Positions 1 through 4,651 of a DNA stretch of 6,110 bases are shown one piece after another. The stretch comes from Alphaproteobacteria bacterium (GTDB taxonomy: Bacteria > Pseudomonadota > Alphaproteobacteria > UBA828), in contig JAPYQV010000183.1 of NCBI GenBank assembly GCA_029937205.1, forward strand, positions 1 through 6,110, written 5' to 3'. Position numbers and translations under genes: made by a program. The notes under the pieces are model-generated. The model saw only the letters and a list, made by a program, of their open reading frames with translations, was not told the DNA's origin and ran no database searches. How positions within the stretch are numbered: the first letter of the stretch is position 1; each line of letters opens with the position of its first letter.

Positions 1-165
1 TCAAGTGAGAGGTAGCGAAGTTTCACACATACCCCTTCCCGTTTTTGACACCCCCTTGTCCCATCTACCCGTTAAGTGAGGAAAACCCTTCCAGTTCTAC
101 GATAGGGGTCTTCCTGAGATTTCTCAAACCCGTTAATGCATTCTTTATAGATTAGGTTTGGGTTG
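1..165. other. Leading intergenic stretch with no recognised gene
   Basis: No open frame here resembles a protein. The composition is mixed, with C-rich runs on the plus strand near 33-60. Small repeated words are visible: ACCCGTTAA at 67-75 and again at 128-136, and the inverted arms TGAGA (115-119) and TCTCA (122-126) separated by two T. The 12-mer GAAGTTTCACAC at 17-28 differs by one base from GAAGCTTCACAC at 2296-2307. A plus-strand gene could end at the TAG at 13-15, but only four codons would be inside the window. I see no convincing terminator for the minus-strand genes that end at 166 and 286. Confidence 0.5.
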
Positions 166-264
166 TCAGTTTTGAGGGGTGGAGGACTGTTCTCCCAACA
201 CCTCTGTCGGTGAAAACAGAAGCACGGCTAGGGTCAGGCAGATGAATGCGGTCAGTCTTCTCAT
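166..264 (-). CDS. 32-residue signal-peptide-like small protein
   Basis: This frame of 32 codons runs from ATG at 264 to TGA at 166 and is too short for usual gene callers. The peptide starts MRRLTAFICL, continues with a hydrophobic core rich in Leu, Ala and Val to about residue 17, and has a possible signal peptidase I site after Val-Leu-Gly (residue 24). Only about eight polar residues (EQSSTPQN) would remain after cleavage. It starts 21 bases after the stop of the molybdopterin oxidoreductase on the same strand, so it could be co-transcribed or coupled. Its leader is nearly the same as that of the exported 68-residue protein at 2345-2551, which is the main reason to take it seriously. There is no clear Shine-Dalgarno sequence. 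It may be a true small peptide or the truncated 5' end of a longer exported protein gene. The function is unknown. Confidence 0.45.
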   Translation of the reverse strand: MRRLTAFICLTLAVLLFSPTEVLGEQSSTPQN

Positions 265-278
265 AGGAAAAGTCTGAC
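251..278 (-). promoter_or_regulatory. Inverted repeat around the start codon of the 32-residue peptide
   Basis: Read on the minus strand, GTCAG (278-274) and CTGAC (255-251) form a 5-bp outer stem. After an A-A mismatch, CTTTTC pairs with GAGAAG with one G-U wobble. The four-base loop is CTAT, so the A and U of the AUG lie in the loop and the G in the stem. Such a hairpin could limit ribosome access to this start until translation from the upstream gene opens it. This is a fold drawn by eye. The related leader at 2552-2572 does not form the same hairpin, which argues against a conserved role. Confidence 0.3.
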
Positions 279-284
279 AGAAAT
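265..284 (-). repeat. Leader repeat, copy 1 (upstream of the 32-residue peptide)
   Basis: On the minus strand, ATTTC-TGTCAGACTT (284-270) is followed by five bases and then ATGAGA. Copy 2 upstream of the 68-residue exported protein reads ATTTCC-TGTCAGACTT (2572-2557), again with five bases before ATGAGA. The ten bases TGTCAGACTT are identical and equally spaced from both start codons. The two copies differ by one extra C and by the composition of the five bases before ATG. A shared translational or transcriptional leader, or descent of both 5' ends from a common ancestor, would explain it. Confidence 0.55.
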
Positions 285-285
285 T

Positions 286-2217
286 CTAGGCCCCGGCCGG
301 GGCGAGGCTGACATAGTTGGTGTGAAAGGTGGAATTGCCGCCCATGTCCGCGGGCGCATCGGAGGTCGTCGCGTTGGCGTTCGCACCCCAGCGCACCATG
401 TAACTGACGAGGAGGCCGGGCTGTACGCGATCGCTCAAGCGCGCAACCAATTCCACTTCGCCGCGCTCGTTCCACAATCGAATGGGATCGCCGTCAGCAA
501 TCTCTTCTTTGTCGGCATCTTCGGGGTGAAGGTAGACGGTGGCTTCGCGCACCGCGGCAAACTTGCGCTCGACGTTGAATAGCTGGCTCGATTGCAGGTG
601 CCGGCTTTTCGGGGTGATGAAACGGTAGCCGTGCTTTCCCGTCGGTTCCGCCGGGGTGAAAGTTGGCATCATCAGTTCGAGCTTGCCGCTCGGCGTCGGG
701 AAGCGCCCGTCGGCAAAACTGGTGTCTTCCACCGGCCGGCACGGCACCGGCCCCGCCGTCAGCGCGTCAAATTCGAGGCTGGTTCCGGCGACCAAATCGC
801 GCACAACTTGTTCATCACTTTGGGCAAAGCAGGGCTCGTCGAATCCCATGCGCTGGGCGATCTGACTGAACACCCAGTGATTGGAACGCGCCTCGCCAAG
901 TGGCGCGATGGCGGGTTGGTTGATCTGGGCGTAGTCATGCCAGACGGAGCGATGTAGGTCCCATTGTTCGGCGTAAGAGCAGGCGGGCAGCACTAGGTTG
1001 GCGCGTTTGGCGGTGTCGGTCATGAACATGTCGTGCACGGTTACAAACAGATCTTCGCGCGCGAGGCCCTTGTTGACGAGATTCTGATTGGGCGCGGTCG
1101 CGCCAGGATTGGAGTTGAAAACGTAGAGCGCCTGAATGGCATCGTCGCGGGTCAAATCCTCGCCAAGTTTGATCATGTTGTAAAATTTCGGACCTTCACT
1201 GCGTAGCTCGGCATGGCTGATATCGCCGACAGGCCAGTCGAAATTCGCATAGAGCGCCCCGCCACCCAGCACCCCGACCTGGCCGGAGAGAGCCGCCAGA
1301 CTGGCGATGGCGGCGACGATCTCGCCACCATTCGAGTTTCTCTGGAGACCGATCCCGATATGGATCAGCGACGGCGTGTTGTTGGTATAAAGCGCGGCGA
1401 ACTCCTCGATTTGAGTGACCGGAACGCCGCACGCGCCGGCCGCATCCGGCAACGGAACTTCCATTACTTTCTTGCGCAGCGTTTCGAATCCGTTGGTTCG
1501 CTCGGCAATAAATTCGCTATCGATCCAGTCGCGCTCGATGAGCACTCGCATGAGGGCGATGGCAAGCATTGAATCGGTGCCGGGGCGCGGCTGCACATAA
1601 AGATCGGCGATCTCTGCCGTCTCGGACCGAAACGGGTCGACCACGATCGTCGGATGAATGTCCTTGGTCAGGACGTGGCCGTGGACGTTGGTCGCTTTCG
1701 GGTTCTTGCCCCAGGCGACATAACACCGGGTTTTTACGAGATGCTGCGGTTCGGTGCCGCGAATGGCGCCGAAAATCCGGATCACCGCTTCGGCACCGGC
1801 CATCGCGCAAATCTCCATGCCGACGCGGCTTGTATTCAATTTGTTCCACAACCGGTCGCCAGATCGTGTGGAGACAAAGCCCATATGGGCGAGATAGTGG
1901 TAGGGCAGGATGGCCTCGCCGCCGCGTCGTTCGATTATCTCCTGGTATCGCCCGGCCAGTTCGTCGATGGCTTCATCCCACGAAACTTGTCGGAAATCCT
2001 CTGATTTATTCCGGCGCATGAGCGGATACAGGAGCCGATCCGGGTGATGCACCAGTTCCTCGAAATGTTGGAAGCGCCCGCACAGGAAGCCTCGTGTAAT
2101 TGGATGATCTGGATCGCCGGTCACGCGCACGACCCGGCCATCCTCGATATGGGTGAGCATGCCGCAGGTATCGGGGCAATCCTTGGGGCAGACCGATTTT
2201 AGAATTTGCACTGTCAT
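286..2217 (-). CDS. Molybdopterin oxidoreductase, DMSO reductase family, with N-terminal [4Fe-4S] site
   Basis: This is a predicted cytoplasmic oxidoreductase of 643 residues, carrying a molybdenum or tungsten bis-pyranopterin cofactor and one iron-sulfur cluster. The cluster ligands are Cys10, Cys14, Cys18 and Cys46 (CPKDCPDTC, then GFLCGR; spacing C-x3-C-x3-C-x27-C). Cys137 in EICAMAG lies where the family places the metal ligand and is my candidate for it. Further family marks are VAWGKNP near 167, FPTPSGKLEL at 506-515, and a C-terminal dinucleotide-binding domain (about 530-643) with GDPIRLWNERGEV and DMGGNSTFHTNYV. There is no Tat signal. The start is the ATG at 2217, just before the cluster motif, with AGGAAG 13 bases upstream; an upstream in-frame start at 2289 would add an unrelated tail of 24 residues. 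The family includes formate dehydrogenases, DMSO/TMAO and biotin sulfoxide reductases, thiosulfate/polysulfide reductases and hydroxylases. The CPxDCPDxC form belongs to a largely uncharacterised branch, so I name no substrate. No electron-transfer subunit or cofactor-insertion gene is adjacent. Confidence 0.93.
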   Translation of the reverse strand: MTVQILKSVCPKDCPDTCGMLTHIEDGRVVRVTGDPDHPITRGFLCGRFQHFEELVHHPDRLLYPLMRRNKSEDFRQVSWDEAIDELAGRYQEIIERRGGEAILPYHYLAHMGFVSTRSGDRLWNKLNTSRVGMEICAMAGAEAVIRIFGAIRGTEPQHLVKTRCYVAWGKNPKATNVHGHVLTKDIHPTIVVDPFRSETAEIADLYVQPRPGTDSMLAIALMRVLIERDWIDSEFIAERTNGFETLRKKVMEVPLPDAAGACGVPVTQIEEFAALYTNNTPSLIHIGIGLQRNSNGGEIVAAIASLAALSGQVGVLGGGALYANFDWPVGDISHAELRSEGPKFYNMIKLGEDLTRDDAIQALYVFNSNPGATAPNQNLVNKGLAREDLFVTVHDMFMTDTAKRANLVLPACSYAEQWDLHRSVWHDYAQINQPAIAPLGEARSNHWVFSQIAQRMGFDEPCFAQSDEQVVRDLVAGTSLEFDALTAGPVPCRPVEDTSFADGRFPTPSGKLELMMPTFTPAEPTGKHGYRFITPKSRHLQSSQLFNVERKFAAVREATVYLHPEDADKEEIADGDPIRLWNERGEVELVARLSDRVQPGLLVSYMVRWGANANATTSDAPADMGGNSTFHTNYVSLAPAGA

Positions 2218-2292
2218 GATTATTAGTTTCTTCCTGGGCCGATGCCACGGCGTCGAGCGATTCCATGAAAGACAGGACGGCAGGCCCATACA

Positions 2293-2306
2293 TGTGAAGC
2301 TTCACA
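2293..2306. promoter_or_regulatory. 14-bp perfect palindrome upstream of the molybdopterin oxidoreductase
   Basis: TGTGAAGCTTCACA is fully self-complementary. It lies 76-89 bases before the oxidoreductase start, in the 127-base gap (2218-2344) behind the 68-residue gene. Its length and symmetry suit a site for a dimeric transcription factor, and its position would suit control of the oxidoreductase. I could not assign a family. The inverted words TTAGC (2309-2313) and GCTAA (2337-2341) flank a GC-rich block next to it and might form part of a weak terminator for the small-gene pair, but there is no following T-run. Confidence 0.35.
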
Positions 2307-2344
2307 CTTTAGCCTATGGCGCCGGCGTGGTGGCTTGCTAATGA

Positions 2345-2551
2345 TCAAGTCGCGCCAAAATACGCCAATGTGCACTCGATATCTGTCTTCCCAACCCTCC
2401 AATGGTAACGTTCACCGTCTTTGAGGGACACAGAAATTCGATAAGGCCGATCTGAAAGTTGCCCCACTAAAATAGTGCAAAGATCCGCGGCATGCACGAG
2501 AGCGGGAAACAGAAGGACTATCAAGGCCACCGATGCGAGGATGTGTCTCAT
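2345..2551 (-). CDS. 68-residue exported small protein, function unknown
   Basis: The protein has a clear signal peptide: MRHI, a hydrophobic core (LASVALIVLLFPAL) and the cleavage motif VHA followed by ADLC near residue 21. The mature part is about 47 residues with two cysteines (about residues 25 and 60) that could form a disulfide, and short alternating segments such as YRISVSL and YHWRV that suggest beta strands. The first mature cysteine is four residues past the predicted cut and there is no lipobox immediately before it, so a lipoprotein is less likely. The start is ATG at 2551, with no strong Shine-Dalgarno but with the leader repeat shared with the peptide at 166-264. It follows the 52-residue membrane peptide by 36 bases on the same strand, so the two are likely an operon. 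I do not recognise the family. Confidence 0.65.
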   Translation of the reverse strand: MRHILASVALIVLLFPALVHAADLCTILVGQLSDRPYRISVSLKDGERYHWRVGKTDIECTLAYFGAT

Positions 2552-2572
2552 GGGGGAAGTCTGACAGGAAAT
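2552..2572 (-). repeat. Leader repeat, copy 2 (upstream of the 68-residue exported protein)
   Basis: The minus strand reads ATTTCCTGTCAGACTT then CCCCC then ATGAGA. This matches copy 1 (265-284) over the decamer TGTCAGACTT, the ATTTC upstream of it, the five-base spacing and the ATGAGA start. Just upstream on the minus strand (2587-2574) the heptamer CTCCCCA occurs twice in tandem, filling most of the gap to the preceding stop codon. The run of five C directly before ATG cannot act as a Shine-Dalgarno, so initiation here is unconventional or depends on translation from the upstream gene. Confidence 0.55.
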
Positions 2573-2587
2573 GTGGGGAGTGGGGAG

Positions 2588-2746
2588 TCAGACGGTGAGT
2601 AAGACCCACCAGAGGACGAGGAACGCACCCAGACCCAGAATCAGCAGAAACCCTACCTTGAACACGAAGGACAGCGATTTCAGAGGGTGACGCACTATCA
2701 TCCAGACGCAGAATCCGAGAATGAGAAGACCGACCAGACCTTCCAT
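2588..2746 (-). CDS. 52-residue membrane peptide with two predicted helices
   Basis: This frame of 52 codons runs from ATG at 2746 to TGA at 2588. It is preceded by a good ribosome binding site, AGGGG followed by eight bases (ATTTCTGA) before the ATG. The product begins MEGLVGLLILGF and has a first hydrophobic stretch at about residues 4-18, a short basic loop (RHPLKS, 19-24), and a second hydrophobic stretch at about 26-51 rich in Leu, Phe and Trp ending VLWWVLLTV. That is a compact helical hairpin for the inner membrane. It precedes the exported 68-residue protein by 36 bases. Small two-helix proteins may be regulatory subunits, toxins or conserved membrane peptides of unknown role; the sequence does not decide. 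The first 49 bases overlap the out-of-frame tail of the broken hydrolase gene. Confidence 0.6.
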   Translation of the reverse strand: MEGLVGLLILGFCVWMIVRHPLKSLSFVFKVGFLLILGLGAFLVLWWVLLTV

Positions 2747-3033
2747 TCAGAAATCCCCTGTTTCCACGAAATCGAACCAATCTCTGAACCCCAGACATTC
2801 CCAAACCACATTGAAGGGAATCCTAAGTTCGTTTGCGAGTGTCCGTAGCCGGGCGTATCCATCGCAATCGCCGTAAAGCGCTCGGCAAAGACGCGGGTGT
2901 AGGGATCGAGCGCCTTCGCCCAACTCGGGCTCGGGTGGAGCATGATCACTAGCGGCCCGGAGCCTGCGCGCCGGTAATGTACGCGCCGTGTCCCGACGGT
3001 GACGAAATGACTGTGGATTACGGTGTCGCTCAT
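2698..3033 (-). pseudogene. Alpha/beta-hydrolase gene, 3' part lost
   Basis: The intact 5' end has ATG at 3033 preceded by AGGGAGG with a five-base spacer. The first 66 residues fit an alpha/beta-hydrolase: strand and loop GPLVIMLHPSPSW (oxyanion-hole His-Pro region, 27-39), FAERFTAIAMDTPGYGHS (49-66) with the conserved Asp-x-Pro-Gly-x-Gly turn. After residue 66, at about 2836, hydrolase similarity stops. The frame runs on for 45 unrelated residues (QTNLGFPSMW and so on) to the TGA at 2698. A typical enzyme of this family has about 250-300 residues, so the nucleophile elbow, the acid and the catalytic His are all missing. The product cannot be an active hydrolase. The unrelated tail covers the upstream region and start of the 52-residue gene, placing a rearrangement point near 2836. 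Its start is 112 bases from the divergent VOC gene, a likely former functional partner. Confidence 0.75.
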
Positions 3034-3058
3034 GCTGCCCTCCCTAGGATTTTCCGCC

Positions 3059-3064
3059 ATTATA
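3059..3064 (-). promoter_or_regulatory. Candidate -10 element for the broken hydrolase gene
   Basis: The minus strand has a perfect TATAAT at 3064-3059. Transcription would start about seven bases further on, near 3052, and give a leader of about 19 bases holding the AGGGAGG ribosome binding site. No good -35 box sits at 16-18 bases; TTGGGG occurs 20 bases upstream, which is long. The site lies in the intergenic region shared with the plus-strand VOC gene, for which I could not pick a clear promoter. Confidence 0.4.
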
Positions 3065-3145
3065 GCGAGAGAAGGCAGGGCACGCCCCAACCGCGTCGCG
3101 CCCACGCCCACCAGCCGTGCCAAAAACGAACAAAGGAGTTTTGGA

Positions 3146-4123
3146 ATGAATAGAACAGGCCCGCTCGAACGCGCCTCAATCTTCGTTCGCGACACCGATC
3201 GGTCGCTGGTGTTTTATCGCGACATCTTGCGGATGGACGTGGTCGAGACTCGCGATCTCGAAGGCCCGGTCATCGCCAGCATGGTGGGCCTCGACGACTG
3301 CAAAATTCGGGTGACGTATCTCACCTCCGAGGACAGCGTGCGCGCCCGCATTGGCTTGTTCGAAATTTTCAATCCGCGCCCGCCGGAACTACCACGCCCG
3401 CCGACCACGTCGCTCAATGCGGGCCAACCCGTGCTGGTCTTCGATAGCCCGTTCATCGCCGACATCCACCGCGATTTGAAGACGGCCGGCTTCACCTTCT
3501 TGTTGGAACCGCACGAACTCGCGGACGGCGAAGGCGGCCATTTCAACGAGATGATCGTGTTTGATCCCGACGGCGTGGCGGTTGACGTCCTGCGCTACAC
3601 CCCGCCGCCTGGCAAAGAGGTCACCGATGCAGCCAACCGTACGCAAGGCGAGATGCCTAGTGGGACGAATCGTACGTCACCGGTCATGCGCGTGTCGCTC
3701 CTCGTTCGCGACACCGCACGGTCGCTAGCGGTCTATCGTGATGTCCTCGGCATGACGGTGATTGACGAGCGCACGTTCGGCGGCCCCGAGATTGGCAAGG
3801 CGCTCGGCCTCGGCGACTGCGAATTCCGCGCGACCTATCTCACCGCGGAGGACAGCAGCGTTGGTGTGGTCGGTTTGATGGAAGTTGTTCGGGGCACCCG
3901 ACCAGAGCTACCGGCGCCAGCACCTCGCATTCATCGTGGCCAACCAGCGATGGTCTTCTCCACCAACGAGAACCACGCCCTCTTCGCCGAACTCAAAAAG
4001 GCGGGGATGTCGTTCATTTGTGAACCGGTTGATTTCACCAGCTCGCGTGGCACCTACATTGAGGCAATCTTTCTCGATCCCGACGGGATTCCCGTCAGTC
4101 TGATCCAGTTCTCGCCGGCGTAG
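3146..4123 (+). CDS. Tandem double VOC-domain protein (glyoxalase/bleomycin-resistance/dioxygenase superfamily)
   Basis: This 325-residue protein is an internal duplication. Repeat 1 (about 7-152) and repeat 2 (about 179-323) both carry a VRDT-x-RSL-x-x-YRD motif, then GL-x-DC, TYLT-x-EDS, an E at the strand end (LFEIFNP; LMEVVRG), GQP near the middle, and a final FDPDG or LDPDG strand. A Pro/Thr/Gly-rich linker (153-178) joins them. Members of this superfamily are cytoplasmic lyases, isomerases, dioxygenases or binding proteins. The usual metal ligands are partly absent: no His in the first strand of either repeat, and the last Glu is Asp147 in repeat 1 and Ser318 in repeat 2. A classic glyoxalase I activity is therefore unlikely, and the two halves have probably diverged. 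The start ATG at 3146 follows AGGAG with a seven-base spacer; an upstream in-frame start at 3023 would run through the hydrolase start region and is rejected. It is divergent from the broken hydrolase. The substrate is unknown. Confidence 0.9.
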   Translation: MNRTGPLERASIFVRDTDRSLVFYRDILRMDVVETRDLEGPVIASMVGLDDCKIRVTYLTSEDSVRARIGLFEIFNPRPPELPRPPTTSLNAGQPVLVFDSPFIADIHRDLKTAGFTFLLEPHELADGEGGHFNEMIVFDPDGVAVDVLRYTPPPGKEVTDAANRTQGEMPSGTNRTSPVMRVSLLVRDTARSLAVYRDVLGMTVIDERTFGGPEIGKALGLGDCEFRATYLTAEDSSVGVVGLMEVVRGTRPELPAPAPRIHRGQPAMVFSTNENHALFAELKKAGMSFICEPVDFTSSRGTYIEAIFLDPDGIPVSLIQFSPA

Positions 4124-4270
4124 CGGCGTTCCCGGGAAACATCCTTTATTTCTGAGATCTCAGTCGGAGCACCACGCGGATAAACTCAGTCAGCTGACAC
4201 AACAACTGCCGTTCTGGACTTCAAGATCGATAGTATTCTGCGCTTTTAGAGCGGGTGGTCAGGTCGTTAC
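4124..4270. other. Non-coding gap with three short perfect palindromes
   Basis: No coding frame is recognisable between the VOC stop and the hsdM fragment. Three self-complementary words lie within 70 bases: TTCCCGGGAA (4129-4138), CTGAGATCTCAG (4152-4163) and GTCAGCTGAC (4189-4198). The first sits six bases after the VOC stop, but with no loop and no T-run it is a poor terminator. The right limit at about 4270 is where hsdM similarity begins abruptly, so this stretch may hold debris from the event that left that fragment. Confidence 0.4.
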
Positions 4271-4549
4271 GGAACCCGCCGCACCGTCATAAACGCGTTC
4301 GCCAATTTTTGGCTTCACCACGTGGAGAATGGCGCGAATAAGAGGGCGATGCGTGTAGTACTCGCCGCCGTTCCGCCCGGCGTTGCCCATATTCTTGATT
4401 TTGGCTTCGTAGAGGTGGGAAAGCTCGTGCTTTTCCTTTTGCGAACGAAACCGCAAGGCATCCATTAGCTCCAACGCTTCGCGCAGGCTATAGCCGCTGG
4501 TGAATCTGTTTTTGATCTCGCCAAAAATTACACCTGAGCGAGATTGCGA
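4271..4549 (-). pseudogene. hsdM: Internal fragment of a type I restriction-modification methyltransferase subunit (HsdM)
   Basis: An uninterrupted run of 93 codons matches the middle of HsdM, the N6-adenine DNA methyltransferase and partner of HsdS and HsdR in type I systems. Visible blocks, in order, are GEIKNRFTSGYSLREALEL, FRSQKEKHELSHLYEAKIK, MGNAGRNGGEYYTHRPLIRA and KIGERVYDGAAGS. The last is the start of the S-adenosylmethionine-binding motif I, usually continued as GGFL or AGFL. Similarity ends exactly after Gly-Ser at 4271, and the frame stops four codons later (TGA at 4259). Upstream there is an in-frame TAG at 4552-4550 and no start. The catalytic NPPF/Y motif and the rest of the roughly 500-residue protein are absent, as are hsdS and hsdR. 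A His replaces the usual Pro after EYYT. The absence of internal stops or frameshifts suggests recent fragmentation. It cannot methylate DNA. Confidence 0.85.
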
Positions 4550-4561
4550 CTAGGCGCTAGT
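4549..4561. repeat. Short inverted repeat at the hsdM fragment edge
   Basis: ACTAG (4549-4553) and CTAGT (4557-4561) flank a three-base centre (GCG). The repeat sits at the right limit of the hsdM-like frame and contains the in-frame stop that closes it. It could be a scar of the event that truncated the gene or chance; nothing else supports a mobile-element end here. Confidence 0.25.
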
Positions 4562-4651
4562 TGGAGTGAAGAACTGACTGCCTAGAAAGCGAGACTTTTA
4601 TCTATTTCGGCGCTAACATCCCCGGTCGTAGGAAGCAATGGTCAAGAATAT

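Noticed and set aside
322..582. Plus-strand frame of 86 codons
   Set aside because: It is antisense to the C-terminal part of the oxidoreductase, with no domain or ribosome binding site; a shadow of GC-rich coding DNA.
592..2021. Several plus-strand frames of 60-150 codons (592-957, 1213-1572, 1569-2021 and 1654-2004)
   Set aside because: All lie opposite the clearly real oxidoreductase and have Arg/Gly/Ala-rich, low-information translations.
2006..2305. Minus-strand 99-codon frame starting with GTG in the palindrome
   Set aside because: Most of it is the oxidoreductase read in another frame. An in-frame TAA lies just upstream, and there is no ribosome binding site or family match.
2412..2804. 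Minus-strand 130-codon frame over the small-gene pair
   Set aside because: It overlaps two frames with better support (ribosome binding site, membrane helices, signal peptide) and its own translation is Ser/Arg-rich without domains.
3023..3145. Upstream extension of the VOC gene to a start at 3023
   Set aside because: It would run through the divergent promoter and hydrolase start. The ATG at 3146 has a strong AGGAG with good spacing, and the VOC fold begins right after it.
3214..3646. Minus-strand frames opposite VOC repeat 1
   Set aside because: Antisense shadows of the VOC gene with no motifs.
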